Positions 47,535 to 58,073 of a stretch of 64,000 bases of DNA are shown here, piece after piece. Origin of the DNA: Blastopirellula marina DSM 3645 (GTDB lineage: Bacteria > Planctomycetota > Planctomycetia > Pirellulales > Pirellulaceae). Under the pieces are notes generated by a model that saw only the letters and a list, made by a program, of their open reading frames with translations, did not search any database and was not told where the DNA came from. The stretch lies in assembly GCF_000153105.1 (NCBI RefSeq), contig NZ_CH672376.1, positions 3,056,977-3,120,976 of the forward strand. Reading direction: 5' to 3'. The stretch's first letter is position 1. Every line of letters begins with the position of its first letter. The position numbers and the translations under genes were made by a program.

Positions 47535-48830
47535 GTGCGAATGCTCGCTGCAAACTCGCGTCCATTCTCCATCGCCTGCGGTGTCGGCATCCTGCTCTCG
47601 ATTCTTGCAATATCGACAAATGCGAAGGCCGCATCGTCTGGCGTCACCCAGGTTTTAGAAGAAGGCTGGGCGATTGGGCCTGATTCGCTGGCGACGGCTC
47701 GTCAGGCGCACGCTGCATTTGTGGGCTCGACCGCCGATCAAGCCGCTCTCGATACGGCGTTTGGCTTGGTTCTAATCAAGCATCACAAGTACGAAGAAGC
47801 GACCGCGCTGTTCGAGAGTCTCACGACCAGCCGAGAAGAAAATCAGGTCGCTTGGCGGGCCTTAATTTGGCTGGAAGTGCTGCAAAAGAAGCCGGAGTTG
47901 GCGCTGATGAAAGTCGATCACATGACAAACTCGATTCCTCCCGATGAAGCGGATGATGAGAGCGAAGAGGAAACCCGCGCCACGGCCCGTTTTTTGGGAC
48001 GAATTTTCGCCTATTTAGACGGACCCGCCGAAGCGGATGTTTCGCAAGGAGTGCGGAAATTGGTGCGACGGAAAGTTGATCGGCTGATGGTGGGAGCGCG
48101 TGCAGCCGACTTCAAGACCAATTATGACGAGGTCCTCCGCGAGTTTGAAAAGCTGACCGACAAGGGAGACCAGGCCCGCGATCAAGCCGTGGAAGATCAA
48201 ACTATGGCCAAAGAGCAAGAGAAGCAGAGTCTGGCCGATCTGCGCAAACGGCTCGAGATTGATCAAGCCGAGACGCAAGATCGCTTGGATACGCTGCGCA
48301 GCGAGCTCACCAAAGAGCTGGATGAATTCAATCGCATGGAGGCGCCGCTCAACGACGCGATCTCGCGGCTAGAGGTTCAGCTTTCAATCGTTCGCCGTGA
48401 GCTGCTCAATTTGACCGATGACCTAAATCGCCTGCAAGCGGATTACGACCAGACGAAAGATCCACGTCAGCGAGATCGTTTGCGTCGCGATATGGCCCGC
48501 ACCGAAAACCTGCTAGGTCAGTACGAGCGCGACAATCAGGTCATCTTGGGAGAAGGTAACCGCTTGACGCAGCGGCGTGACGCGCTGCGAGCAAGTCGCG
48601 CCGAAATGACGCGTCGTTTTGAATCCGAAATCAAAGAGACGCAGGATTTGAAGGCCAACTTGACGCGACGCGAGCGACGGACCGAACTGGATGAAAAACG
48701 GATCGGCCGACCGGCCACAGGCAACACGCCGCAAGTCCGCGTGATGAGCGCCAAAGCGACCAGCCTGCGGACCTACTTTGATTTTCCGTTAGAGCTAGAA
48801 CGGTACAAATTGTTGACCGCTGGATCGTAA
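47535..48830 (+). CDS. Exported coiled-coil protein
   Basis: 431 residues from GTG 47535 (ATG 47541 in frame). Signal peptide to about residue 33 (SIACGVGILLSILAISTNAK). Residues 40-130 contain TPR-like helices (DTAFGLVLIKHHKYEEATAL). Residues about 190-395 are a long coiled coil with many E, R, L and D. The C-terminus (SAKATSLRTYFDFPLELERY) is conserved-looking. No enzymatic motif. A periplasmic spacer or scaffold is possible. Confidence 0.75.
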   Translation: MRMLAANSRPFSIACGVGILLSILAISTNAKAASSGVTQVLEEGWAIGPDSLATARQAHAAFVGSTADQAALDTAFGLVLIKHHKYEEATALFESLTTSREENQVAWRALIWLEVLQKKPELALMKVDHMTNSIPPDEADDESEEETRATARFLGRIFAYLDGPAEADVSQGVRKLVRRKVDRLMVGARAADFKTNYDEVLREFEKLTDKGDQARDQAVEDQTMAKEQEKQSLADLRKRLEIDQAETQDRLDTLRSELTKELDEFNRMEAPLNDAISRLEVQLSIVRRELLNLTDDLNRLQADYDQTKDPRQRDRLRRDMARTENLLGQYERDNQVILGEGNRLTQRRDALRASRAEMTRRFESEIKETQDLKANLTRRERRTELDEKRIGRPATGNTPQVRVMSAKATSLRTYFDFPLELERYKLLTAGS

Positions 48831-48860
48831 GGTTTGTTCCTACTAGCTCTTCTTGGCCAA

Positions 48861-48938
48861 CTGCGCGGGCGAGGGAAAATCGCTCGGCAATTCCAATACG
48901 GCTCGAAATAGTCGGCCGCATTTCCCTCGCTCGCGCAG
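48861..48938. repeat. Imperfect palindrome between convergent genes
   Basis: CTGCGCGGGCGAGGGAAA (48861-48878) pairs with 48921-48938 (one mismatch), and an outer CTCTTC/GAAGAG pair extends it. The arm resembles that of the repeat at 989-1093 (GCGCGAGC then GAGGGAA). It may act as a two-way terminator. Confidence 0.6.
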
Positions 48939-48972
48939 CGGGCTACGAAGAGAAATGACGGCCTTCGGCCTT

Positions 48973-49809
48973 TTAAAGCATCGCGTGCAGGATTTGTTCT
49001 TGCGTTAGAACGCCGACCAAATCGTTCTGGCGATTCGAGACCACCAATGCTTGCAATTGCATGTTTTGCATCGTCCGGGCGGCGTTGCGCATCGTGTCGG
49101 TTGGCAAAATCGAGTGGGACTCACGAATGATGTCGGTTGCCCGAATTGATTTTGGGTCTTCTGACAGATACATCACGCGGGCCAAATCGCGACTCTTGGC
49201 GCGACGGATGTCGCGGCGTGAGATGACGCCGAGCGGAAAGTCGCCGTTCATCACGACGGCGTAAATGGCGCCTTCGGCCTCGCAGGCCATCTTCACTTCT
49301 TCAATGCTGGAGTCGAACGGAACCTGCACCGGGGTGAGGTCGAGATAGGTCGTCACTGCGGCGTGGCAAGCGTCATGCTCAGAAAACGAGAACTCGCGTA
49401 AGAAGTCGCTTGACGTGACCATCGCTGACAGGCGGTCATCTTCGGTAACCGGTAAGGAATTCACACCCTTTTCCAGCATCATTTGCAGCGCTGCTGAGAC
49501 ATCCGTATCGTAGGAGATCGCGTAGACCTTGGTAGACATGAACTCGGTAATGCGAATCGGTCCACGAGCATCGCGAAAACGGTTCGACATGTGCGCCGAT
49601 TCATGCATCGCCGCCGTGCGCACGACATCTTCGTCTGAAACGATCCCCACGACGCGGCGATCATCGTCGATCACGGGCCAGTGATGAAACCCGACCATGT
49701 AGACCTGCTCGAGCAGCTCTTCCAACGTCGTATCCAACGAAGCGCTCATCGGATTGTAAGTCACGATGGTGCTTAACGGTTGGCTAAGAATGGGCTTGGC
49801 GGTCGCCAT
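48973..49809 (-). CDS. Quadruple CBS-domain protein
   Basis: 278 residues with two Bateman modules and nothing else. CBS blocks: LSTIVTYNPMSASLDTTLEE with HHWPVIDDDRRVVGIVSDED; RITEFMSTKVYAISYDTDVS with NSLPVTEDDRLSAMVTSSD; a third with GVISRRDIRRAK; and ATDIIRESHSILPTDTMRNA with LVVSNRQNDLVGVLTQEQIL. Likely binds adenine nucleotides and regulates another protein. Stand-alone. Confidence 0.9.
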   Translation of the reverse strand: MATAKPILSQPLSTIVTYNPMSASLDTTLEELLEQVYMVGFHHWPVIDDDRRVVGIVSDEDVVRTAAMHESAHMSNRFRDARGPIRITEFMSTKVYAISYDTDVSAALQMMLEKGVNSLPVTEDDRLSAMVTSSDFLREFSFSEHDACHAAVTTYLDLTPVQVPFDSSIEEVKMACEAEGAIYAVVMNGDFPLGVISRRDIRRAKSRDLARVMYLSEDPKSIRATDIIRESHSILPTDTMRNAARTMQNMQLQALVVSNRQNDLVGVLTQEQILHAML

Positions 49810-50054
49810 GCGATTTCTATTGCAATGAGCGCGAAAAAATAAAATTGGCGGGTCTACTAAAACCTAGGTCGCTTCGCTCAAGCAAGTGAAGATTGCTCGA
49901 ATGAAACGACTGATTTCATTCGCCGTATTTGTGCGTTGGCGCAAAAAGAAGGGTCCTGCCGATCGTAACAACGACGGCCTGACGCCGCAGAACAGTTCAT
50001 TCGCGGCCAAAATGGGGGCGTTCGCTAGAGAAACGCCCCCAGGATGAAAGATAA

Positions 50055-50954
50055 CTACTTGCTGGCTTCCGATTTGGTCGAGAGCATCCCTTGTCCAGAG
50101 AGCCAGGCTTCACACAGTTTGGGCCAAGCCGACGTGCCGGGAATATTGGCGGCCAGTCCCACTCCGTGACGACCTTTGGCGAAGATGTGCATCTCGGCCG
50201 GAACTTTCGCTTTTTGCAACGCTTCATAAAAGACGATGCTGTTTTGCGGCGGGACGCCGGTATCTTCGCTGGTGTGGAACAAAAAGGTGGGAGGAGTATC
50301 TGAGGTCACCTGCGATTCATTCGACAGGCTCTTCACCAACGCTTTGTCGGGGTTCTCGCCCAACAAGTTCTTCTGTGATCCGCGATGGGTGAACGGTTGG
50401 TCTAACGCGATCACCGGATAGCACAAGATCGCAAAGTCAGGACGGCACGAGACTTGATCGATCGGATCGGCGGCTTTTGCATCGCCGGCGTCAAAATGGG
50501 TCGCCGCGGTTGACGCTAGGTGACCACCGGCCGAGAAGCCCATCACGCCGATTTTGTCGGGCGAAACTCCAAATTCTTCGGCTCGCGCACGAACGGTGCG
50601 AATGGCGCGCTGCGCGTCTTGGATCGGCGCCGGATGCGCGTATCCCCGACCGCGATGGCGGTACTCGACGACAAATGCGGAGACGCCGAACGAGTTGTAC
50701 CATTTAGCGATATCGACTCCTTCATGTCCGGTCGCCAGGTGACCGTATCCGCCGCCGGGAAGGACGACGACACCGCAGTTGGTCTTGTCGGCGCCATCCG
50801 CCAGATAGACGGTGATCGTCGGTTTGTCGTTGTCCGTATCGCCTTTGGCGTCGGGCGCTCCGGCAGGCCAGAGGAGTTCGCGCTTCGGTTCGGCAGACAT
50901 CGCGACCAAGGGGAGAAAACCGAGGAGTAGGAGTGTGAAAACGACTTTTGACAT
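50055..50954 (-). CDS. Secreted alpha/beta-hydrolase (esterase/BD-FAE-like)
   Basis: 299 residues. Signal peptide 1-20 (VVFTLLLLGFLPLVAMSA). Fold markers: ITVYLADGADKTNCGVVVLP, oxyanion GGGYGHLATGHEG, nucleophile MGFSAGGHLASTAA, acid TFLFHTSEDTGVPPQNSIVF, and His in GRHGVGLAA. It resembles polysaccharide-ester hydrolases (acetylxylan or feruloyl) common in planctomycetes. Substrate inferred only. Confidence 0.88.
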   Translation of the reverse strand: MSKVVFTLLLLGFLPLVAMSAEPKRELLWPAGAPDAKGDTDNDKPTITVYLADGADKTNCGVVVLPGGGYGHLATGHEGVDIAKWYNSFGVSAFVVEYRHRGRGYAHPAPIQDAQRAIRTVRARAEEFGVSPDKIGVMGFSAGGHLASTAATHFDAGDAKAADPIDQVSCRPDFAILCYPVIALDQPFTHRGSQKNLLGENPDKALVKSLSNESQVTSDTPPTFLFHTSEDTGVPPQNSIVFYEALQKAKVPAEMHIFAKGRHGVGLAANIPGTSAWPKLCEAWLSGQGMLSTKSEASK

Positions 50955-51150
50955 AAGGCGAGCTCGCGTTGAAGGGGGAACGGCTGGCGGTCCATGGGTG
51001 CGGTGCAGCTTTGGCGGACCAAGTTCTTAGGGTAACCTCCCCGGCGACGGAATCAATCTGGGGGGAGCGTATGGACTTGATTTTTGGATTTACAAAGGTG
51101 AAAACGAGGGTCTCACCCTATCCCTACTCTCCTTCCTTGGAATTTTGCCC

Positions 51151-52014
51151 ATGGCCGCCGATCTTTCGCACCAGCATGCTCCGATCTCCACGTCGTTTCA
51201 GAGCAAGTCCTCTGGCGGCGATTTCCGTCTATCGGACGAGCAAGTCGCGTTTTTTCATGAACATGGCTATTTGAGCGGCGTCAAAATTTTGGAAGATGAG
51301 CAGGTCGACATTCTTCGCGAAGAATTGGAGGCCTTCTTCCAGTCAGATCATGACGGACGCGAACTGTGGTACGAGTATCACACGAATGAATCTGCGACGC
51401 CTGACACGGTGCTATTTCATGCGTTGGGCGCGTGGCGCGTTTCGCCTGGTTTTCATGATCTGCTGTGGTCGCCGGCCTTTATCGCCGCGGCTGAACAATT
51501 GCTGGATGGCAAAGTCCGCTTTTGGCATGACCAATTGTTCTGCAAGCCGGCCAACCATGGAGGCGTCGTCGCCTGGCATCAAGATTACTCGTACTGGACT
51601 CGCACCAAGCCGATGGCGCATCTGACCTGTTGGATCGGCCTGGACGACGCCGATCGCGACAACGGCTGCGTGCAGTATGTGCCGGGAAGCCACAAATGGG
51701 ATCTGCTGCCGGTCACCGGACTGGCCGGCGACATGAACGCAATTCGGGAAGTTTTGACCGAAGACCAATGGGAGCAGTTCCAGCATCCCGTCGCGGCCGA
51801 ACTGAAGAAGGGAGAAGCGACCTTTCATCATCCGCTGACCGTGCATGGATCGTTCGCCAATCGAACCGACCGACCCCGGCGAGCGACGGTGATCAATGCC
51901 TTCCGCGATGGAGTCTGCAGCGATAGCGACGAAGTCCTGCTGCATGGAATTCCACCGATCCCGCAGGGGCGGAAGATGGAAGGCAAGTTCTTCCCGCTGT
52001 TATCCGCAGAGTAG
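51151..52014 (+). CDS. Phytanoyl-CoA dioxygenase (PhyH) family protein
   Basis: 287 residues from ATG 51151 (a TTG at 51145 is possible). Fe(II)/2-oxoglutarate dioxygenase fold: [40 protein letters not shown] with the HxD metal pair (WHQDYSYW), [18 protein letters not shown] and the distal metal His in [11 protein letters not shown] with the following Arg for 2-oxoglutarate. Residues complete. Natural substrate unknown. Monocistronic and divergent from the esterase. Confidence 0.93.
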   Translation: MAADLSHQHAPISTSFQSKSSGGDFRLSDEQVAFFHEHGYLSGVKILEDEQVDILREELEAFFQSDHDGRELWYEYHTNESATPDTVLFHALGAWRVSPGFHDLLWSPAFIAAAEQLLDGKVRFWHDQLFCKPANHGGVVAWHQDYSYWTRTKPMAHLTCWIGLDDADRDNGCVQYVPGSHKWDLLPVTGLAGDMNAIREVLTEDQWEQFQHPVAAELKKGEATFHHPLTVHGSFANRTDRPRRATVINAFRDGVCSDSDEVLLHGIPPIPQGRKMEGKFFPLLSAE

Positions 52015-52064
52015 CTATCCGCACACCCAGGGAGAGTCACCCTCTCTCTTGCATGATGAGGCTG

Positions 52065-53297
52065 CTACACCGCATTCGTGCTGGAGGATGGTTGCTGATG
52101 GCGATCCTGCGATTTTGAAATCGGTAGACGGACGATGAACTCGCTCCCCTCCCCTTCTCCTGCGCTGATGACGTCAATCTTGCCTCCGTGCATCTCGACC
52201 AGACGCTTGACTAAGGTCAGACCGATGCCGAGGCCGCCTTTGGAAAGATCCAGATGTTTATCAACCTGATTGAACATCTCGAAGACCTCGGAGAGCAATT
52301 CTGGCGGGATGCCGATACCGTTGTCTTTCACGCTGATCGCGACGAGCCCTTCCTGCAGCGCGACAGAGAGTTCAATGCGTCCGCCGTCCGGCGTGTATTT
52401 CGCGGCGTTGTTGAGGAGATTCGCAATCACCTGTGAAATTCGGACCGCGTCTCCAAAAATCTCGATCGGAGCGGAGGGCTGCTTGACCGAAAGTTGGTGG
52501 TTCGCTTCCGCGATGAGTGGAGTACTGGTTTCTACGGCGTTCTTTACGACGTCGCCCAGTTGAAAGATTTCACGTCGCAATTGAATCTTATCGCGGGAAA
52601 TCCGACTAATGTCTAGCAGATCGTCAATCAAGCGAACCATGTGCTGAACTTGTCGCTTTACGATGTCATATACTTCAATTTCTTCTTCTTTCGACAGCTC
52701 ACTGAGCCGAATTACTTCGACGGCGCTGAGGATTGGCGCAAGCGGATTGCGTAACTCGTGGGCAAGCGTGGCGAGGAACTCATTCTTGCGGCGGTCCGAA
52801 TTCTGCAGGGTCTCGGATTGTTTACGGCTTTGCTCCAACAGACGTGAGTTTTCGTGAAGCAAGACTTTCAGTTCGTCACGTTGGCGCGCGACCTCTTGGC
52901 GTTGCCGGAAGAGCTCGAAAAAAACCTCGGCTTTGCTTTTGAGGATGTCGGATTCAATCGGCTTGTGAAGGAAGTCGACGGCGCCGGCCTCATAACCTCG
53001 AAATCGCCGCTGGTGGTCCTCTGTTCCTGCGGTCAGAAAAATAATCGGGACGCGTTTCGTGCGTTCCGTACCGCGCATAAGTTCGGCCAGTTCGAATCCG
53101 TCCATGATCGGCATTTGCACATCAATCAACGCCAACGCGACGTCATGTTGCAACAGCGCTTCCAGCGCTTCGGGGCCGGAACGCGCCTTGATTAGTTCCA
53201 AGCCTTCCCGACGCAAAACCACCTCGAGAGCGAGCAGATTTTCTTCGCGATCGTCGACCGTCAGACAATAGACCGGAGACGGGGGAGAATCAGTCAT
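52065..53297 (-). CDS. Response-regulator/histidine-kinase hybrid (REC-HisKA-HATPase)
   Basis: 410 residues. An N-terminal REC domain (1-125: [14 protein letters not shown], phospho-Asp in [15 protein letters not shown], Lys in FLHKPIES), a coiled linker (130-170), HisKA with [20 protein letters not shown] (His about 184), and HATPase_c with [31 protein letters not shown] and [19 protein letters not shown] soluble kinase driven by its own receiver. Its start overlaps the CheB stop by 8 bp: last gene of the four-gene relay. Confidence 0.95.
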   Translation of the reverse strand: MTDSPPSPVYCLTVDDREENLLALEVVLRREGLELIKARSGPEALEALLQHDVALALIDVQMPIMDGFELAELMRGTERTKRVPIIFLTAGTEDHQRRFRGYEAGAVDFLHKPIESDILKSKAEVFFELFRQRQEVARQRDELKVLLHENSRLLEQSRKQSETLQNSDRRKNEFLATLAHELRNPLAPILSAVEVIRLSELSKEEEIEVYDIVKRQVQHMVRLIDDLLDISRISRDKIQLRREIFQLGDVVKNAVETSTPLIAEANHQLSVKQPSAPIEIFGDAVRISQVIANLLNNAAKYTPDGGRIELSVALQEGLVAISVKDNGIGIPPELLSEVFEMFNQVDKHLDLSKGGLGIGLTLVKRLVEMHGGKIDVISAGEGEGSEFIVRLPISKSQDRHQQPSSSTNAV

Positions 53298-53871
53298 ATG
53301 TCCTCCCTTGATTTAATAAGTATTCAGCAATTTCTTCTAAGTTCATCGTGCGCGCTTCAGGACATGCGGCCTTGGCTGAATTGGGCATAAAAGGAGACGC
53401 GGCCTCGTTGGGGCATTGAACGATGGTTGCGCCGCCTAGCTGGGATATGCAGCGAAGTCCCGCCGATCCGTCATCATTGGAGCCTGTCAACACAATCCCG
53501 ATCAACCCCGCGCCATAGGCGTCGGCCGCCGTCTCGAACAGGACGTCGATCGCTGGTCGAGAATAATGCACAGGCTCTTCACTGGAAAGCGAGATGAGTT
53601 TTTCGGTTTCAATCATCAAATGGTAGTCGGGCGGAGCAAGGTAGACGCACGAGGGCTCAATCGGCTCTTTGTCTTCCGCTTCGCGAATATTCAAAGGGCT
53701 CTTAGCCTGAAAAACGTCGACCAGCGCACTAGGACGATCGGGAGGCACATGGACGACCACAAAGATCGGCAGCGGATAGTCTTCTGGAAGCCGCGTTAAA
53801 ATCGCGCTGACTGCTTCCACAGCGCCGCTGGATGCTCCAATTGCAATTGCTTCTCTGGGGGTGATTGTCAT
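53290..53871 (-). CDS. Stand-alone CheB-type methylesterase domain protein
   Basis: 193 residues with only the CheB esterase domain, no receiver. Catalytic triad: Ser in AIGASSGAVEAV, His in VVHVPPDRPSAL and Asp in VLTGSNDDGSAGL. YLAPPDYHLMIE is also typical. The gene overlaps CheR by 4 bp upstream and the REC-kinase by 8 bp downstream. Without a REC domain its activity is probably controlled by contacts within the same operon. No chemoreceptor is nearby, so it may act on other proteins. Confidence 0.93.
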   Translation of the reverse strand: MTITPREAIAIGASSGAVEAVSAILTRLPEDYPLPIFVVVHVPPDRPSALVDVFQAKSPLNIREAEDKEPIEPSCVYLAPPDYHLMIETEKLISLSSEEPVHYSRPAIDVLFETAADAYGAGLIGIVLTGSNDDGSAGLRCISQLGGATIVQCPNEAASPFMPNSAKAACPEARTMNLEEIAEYLLNQGRTYD

Positions 53872-54695
53872 GGATCACTCCGCTTTTGGTAAACCCTGGC
53901 TTCACGTGAGAATTCGTCAAACGCCGCGACGTGCTGGGTGAAACGCAATGTTTCTTTGGAGCCTAATCCCAAAAAACCGCGACGAATGAGCGAGTCTAGC
54001 ATCACTCCTATCGCGCGGTTTTGCAATTCGCGGTCAAAATAGATCAATACATTGCGGCACGAAACTAGGTGAACTTCTGCAAATACGGCGTCGGAGACCA
54101 AGCTATGATCCGAAAACACGACATTCTTGCGGAGACTCTTGTCGAATACGGCGGCGCCGTAAGCAGCGGTATAGTAATCCGAAAGTGATCCTTTTCCGCC
54201 GGCCAATTGATGGTTTTTTGTAAATAACGGCAGTCGATCCAGGTCATAGACGCCTGCTTCCGCTTTCCGAAGCGCTTGGGGATTTACATCGGTCCCATAG
54301 ATCATCGTTCGATCGTCCAGGCCTTCCTCACGCAGCATAATCGAGAGGGAGTATACTTCCTCGCCGTCGCCACACCCAGCGACCCAGATTTTTAGCGAAG
54401 GATAAGTACGCAAATGAGGAAAGACTTCTTCGCGAAGGACCCGGAAATAGTGGGGGTCACGGAAAAGTTCGCTGACTTGCACCGTTAAATACGACAACAG
54501 ACTAGCGAGAACGTCCGCTTCGTGAAGAACGCGACCCTGGAGTTGAGAAAACGTGTCACATTGGAATCGCGATTTGGCTTGACTTAGCCGGCGTTTAATC
54601 GACGCCATCGAGTAGCCGCGAAAGTCGTAGTGGTAGCGTTCAAAGATCGCCTGCAGCAGCAACCTTAGTTCGATATCTTCTACCTTGTCGCTCAT
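53868..54695 (-). CDS. CheR-type protein-glutamate methyltransferase
   Basis: 275 residues. N-terminal helical domain (LLLQAIFERYHYDFRGYSMA, IKRRLSQAKSRF), then a SAM-binding domain: LFRDPHYFRVLREEVFPHLR, LKIWVAGCGDGEEVYSLSIM (motif I with GCGDGEE), YGTDVNPQALRKAEAGVYDL, HLVSCRNVLIYFDRELQNR. Overlaps the upstream hybrid-kinase stop (ATGA, 54692-54695) and the CheB start by 4 bp. Confidence 0.94.
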   Translation of the reverse strand: MSDKVEDIELRLLLQAIFERYHYDFRGYSMASIKRRLSQAKSRFQCDTFSQLQGRVLHEADVLASLLSYLTVQVSELFRDPHYFRVLREEVFPHLRTYPSLKIWVAGCGDGEEVYSLSIMLREEGLDDRTMIYGTDVNPQALRKAEAGVYDLDRLPLFTKNHQLAGGKGSLSDYYTAAYGAAVFDKSLRKNVVFSDHSLVSDAVFAEVHLVSCRNVLIYFDRELQNRAIGVMLDSLIRRGFLGLGSKETLRFTQHVAAFDEFSREARVYQKRSDP

Positions 54696-57600
54696 AGTCC
54701 TGCTCCTTGTCGGGGCATCCAGACGCGAATCAAGGAGAGGAGCTTTTCGACATCCAGCGGCTTGGCCAAATAGTCATTCGCTCCAGCGGCGAGGCACGAC
54801 TGCTGATCGTCCTTCATCGCTTTGGCGGTCAACATGATAATAGGAAGTCGCTGGCACTGCGGACGCTTGCGGATTTCTTGGGTCGCGCTGATTCCATCCA
54901 TTTCCGGCATCATCACGTCCATTAGCACCAAGTCGACCCGGTTGTTAGGCTCCGCGATCGATTTGTCAATCGCCGCGACCGCTTCCAGACCATTTCTCGC
55001 AACTTGCAGAACGACGCCGCAGGGCTCCAAGATGCTGGTCAAAGCAAACACGTTCCGTACGTCATCTTCCACAATCAGAATATGCCGATTTTCTAACGCC
55101 GCATCTCGGCTGCGAGCTTTTTCAATCATCCGCTGCTGTTCTGGCGGAAGTTCGGAAACGACCTGATGTAAAAAGAGGGTGACCTCGTCCAAAAGTCGTT
55201 CCGGAGACTTGGCGCCTTTAATGATGATGGAGCTCGAATAGCGCCGCAACCGCTGCTCTTGCTCAATCGACAGGTCTCTCCCCGTGTAAACGATCACCGG
55301 TGGAAACGAATAGCTTTCTTCCTGACTCAGCGTTTCGAGCAGAGAATATCCTGACGCGTCGGGCAACGTCAGATCGAGAACCATGCAGTCGAACGTTTCA
55401 CTTCTCAACTTTTCGAGACATTCAGCGGCGCTTTGGACGCCGATTGTTTCGACATCGCGCGACCTGAGCAGCGCGTGCATGCTATCCAATTGGACGGGAT
55501 CGTCTTCGACGACAAGCACGCGCCTCATCCGCTGAGCGAGTCGAGTTTCCAGACCTTGCAGCACCTCGATGATTTCTTCTCGTTTGACCGGCTTGAGCAT
55601 GAAGCCGATGGCCCCCAGCGACAGGGCCGAGTCGTTGTAATCGTTGCCGGAGATGACATGCACAGGAATGTGCCGCACTCGCGCGTCATTTTTTAGTCGA
55701 TCAAGTACGGAAAGACCCGAATGATCGGGAAGTCCAACGTCCAGGATTACCGCACTCGGCTGGTACTCCAATGCGGCGGCATACGCTTCTTCCGCCGTGT
55801 TGGCGACAACGCATTGAAAACGCGTGTCATGCGCCAGGTTATAGAGGATCTGAGCAAAGTTCGGATCGTCTTCCACAACCAAGATAACGCGAGCAGTTCC
55901 TTGGAGTTGATCGCGGTCGTCCTCAATTAAACGAAACTCCGTCTGCTTTCTTGCAGGGCGCGCTTCGGAAATCGGCGGCGAATCGCTCTTTGTAGAAATG
56001 GCGATTTCTTTCGATTCTTCGCTGGCGATTGTCGGCGGCGACGCCGTGGGATCAAAATCGGCGGGAATAATCAAAGTAAAGGTGCTTCCATCGCCCGGCT
56101 TGCTTTCCAGACGCAGTTCGCCGCCGAGCAGTCGGGAAAATTCTTTCGAGATCGACAGTCCTAGCCCGGTTCCTCCATGTTTGCGGTGAGATGAACTATC
56201 GGCCTGACGGAAGGCTTCGAATACGATTTGTTGCTGCTCTTCCGAAATGCCGATCCCTGTATCGGAGACGGCCAATGCGAGTCGCTGATTGGAGAGCGGA
56301 GTGACGGAAAGTTTGACTTCTCCCTGTTCCGTGAATTTGATCGCATTGGATAATAAATTTTTGAGTACCTGTTCCAAACGCTGACGATCGGTGAAGATTA
56401 TTTTCGGGCAGTCGGGGGCGATCTGCGTCTCGAAACGGAGCTCTTTTTGCCTGGCGAGCGGCTGCATGGTGCGCGAAACTTCATCGATCAACTTCTGAAC
56501 CCGCAACTGCTCCAGACGTAACTCCATCTGACCTGCTTCGATTTTGGAAAGGTCCAAGATGTCGCTGATGAGATTGAGCAAATCGTTGCCTGCTGATTGG
56601 ATCGTTTTGGCGAATTTGACTTGCTCTTCGGAGAGATTTCCCTGAGGGTTGTCGGCGAGTAGCTTCGCTAAGATCAAGGAAGAGTTGAGAGGAGTGCGCA
56701 GTTCGTGCGACATATTGGCGAGGAAGTCGGATTTGTAACGACTGGCCCTTTCCAAGTCCGCCGCTTGGTGCTGGAGCGACAACTTGGTTCGGGCCAGATC
56801 GTCGCGCTGCGCTTCCAACTGTTGCGTCTGCTCCTCTAGTTGGGTATTCGTCTGCTCCAATTCCGCCTGTTGCAGTTCGAGGCGCGTCGCCGTTTCTTTA
56901 AGCGCATTCCCCTGCTCTTCCAGTTCCTCGTTAGCGACGCGCAGTTCTTCGCTCTGTGCCTGCAGCTCTTCCGATTGACGTTGCGTTTCTTCTAACAAAG
57001 TTTGTAAATGGGCGCGATAGTTGGCTGAACGAACGGCGATCGCGACCGACTCTGAAACTCTTTCCAGCAACAATCGCGTACGACCGTCGACTTCTGACAA
57101 AAATCCGATTTCCAGCACCGCGTAGGTGATGTCTTCGGCTGCCATTGGACAAATCGCCAGGTGCTTAGGCTTTCCATTTCCCAGGGCGCTGCCTAGAGTC
57201 AGATATCCATCCGGCACATCATCGAGCATGAAGATCCGATTGTCTTTCACTGCCCGGCCGAGCAGCCCATCTTCCAAAGTGAAATCATTTTGAATGTCAC
57301 TATTGCTGGGAACGCCGTAGCTGGCGATACGACGAAACTCTTTGCCGTCCCGAGCGAATAAAACGGCGACCTGGGCGCCAGTATATTCGGTGAGCAGTTT
57401 CAGCACGCTGTCCCCCAGGTTTTCGAGACTGGGATCGCCGATCATCGCTTTACTGAGACTGGTTTGTCCCTTTTGCAGCCAGCGCTCGAGATCGATCTCG
57501 AGCTTATTTTTCACAAAGAAATAGGCCACGATCGCCATCACCCAGATCGTAAAAATACCGCATCCACGATTGATCTGTGCAATCACAAGATTAAAGCCAG

Positions 57601-57829
57601 GTTCGTCAGACACAAGCGTGGCGAACATGAGCAGCGTCGCGACCGCAGCGACAGCCAGCGGAATCTGCGGACGCCAAGCCAACAAGGATAAAGCGATCGG
57701 GATCAGGTACATCACCCACACCGCTACCCCCAGCGGAGTGTAAATGTCCGAAAGAAAAACCCCGGCGATCGAGATTGCAATCGCGAGATGAAGCGCTAGA
57801 GACCGAGTATTTTGCAAGGGAAAGATCAC
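54692..57829 (-). CDS. Hybrid sensor kinase with GAF, HisKA, HATPase and three receivers
   Basis: 1045 residues. About four TM helices at 8-105 (MASE-like: ALHLAIAISIAGVFLSDIYT, VAVWVMYLIPIALSLLAW, PLAVAAVATLLMFATLV and IFTIWVMAIVAYFFV), a GAF domain at about 130-270, a long coiled coil at 280-365, HisKA with FLANMSHELRTPLNSS (His about 380), HATPase_c to 595 (GTGLGLSISKEFSRLLGGEL), then REC1 (about 650-765, VILDVGLPDHSG), REC2 (775-890, CMVLDLTLPDASG) and REC3 (918-1035, LVLMDVMMPEMDG). First gene of the operon; start follows a promoter gap. Confidence 0.95.
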   Translation of the reverse strand: MIFPLQNTRSLALHLAIAISIAGVFLSDIYTPLGVAVWVMYLIPIALSLLAWRPQIPLAVAAVATLLMFATLVSDEPGFNLVIAQINRGCGIFTIWVMAIVAYFFVKNKLEIDLERWLQKGQTSLSKAMIGDPSLENLGDSVLKLLTEYTGAQVAVLFARDGKEFRRIASYGVPSNSDIQNDFTLEDGLLGRAVKDNRIFMLDDVPDGYLTLGSALGNGKPKHLAICPMAAEDITYAVLEIGFLSEVDGRTRLLLERVSESVAIAVRSANYRAHLQTLLEETQRQSEELQAQSEELRVANEELEEQGNALKETATRLELQQAELEQTNTQLEEQTQQLEAQRDDLARTKLSLQHQAADLERASRYKSDFLANMSHELRTPLNSSLILAKLLADNPQGNLSEEQVKFAKTIQSAGNDLLNLISDILDLSKIEAGQMELRLEQLRVQKLIDEVSRTMQPLARQKELRFETQIAPDCPKIIFTDRQRLEQVLKNLLSNAIKFTEQGEVKLSVTPLSNQRLALAVSDTGIGISEEQQQIVFEAFRQADSSSHRKHGGTGLGLSISKEFSRLLGGELRLESKPGDGSTFTLIIPADFDPTASPPTIASEESKEIAISTKSDSPPISEARPARKQTEFRLIEDDRDQLQGTARVILVVEDDPNFAQILYNLAHDTRFQCVVANTAEEAYAAALEYQPSAVILDVGLPDHSGLSVLDRLKNDARVRHIPVHVISGNDYNDSALSLGAIGFMLKPVKREEIIEVLQGLETRLAQRMRRVLVVEDDPVQLDSMHALLRSRDVETIGVQSAAECLEKLRSETFDCMVLDLTLPDASGYSLLETLSQEESYSFPPVIVYTGRDLSIEQEQRLRRYSSSIIIKGAKSPERLLDEVTLFLHQVVSELPPEQQRMIEKARSRDAALENRHILIVEDDVRNVFALTSILEPCGVVLQVARNGLEAVAAIDKSIAEPNNRVDLVLMDVMMPEMDGISATQEIRKRPQCQRLPIIMLTAKAMKDDQQSCLAAGANDYLAKPLDVEKLLSLIRVWMPRQGAGL

Positions 57830-58073
57830 TATGAAGTCGTTGGTTGGTTGATTTTTTAGGAGAGTATCCGTCTTTTTACGGCGTTTCGAGGAGCCGATAA
57901 AAACTTGGCATCCCTTGAACGGATCGCGTTGACGGCGATCGCTCTTATCTTTCTAGGAGCCGAACATCGGGAGAGTCAAGTTTAGTTATTTAGTTGTAGC
58001 GAGTTTGCTCGCCTGCTCCCATGACTCAGATTTGCTTTCAAATCTTCAGAAACGGGAAAGCCGAAAAGCCGCT

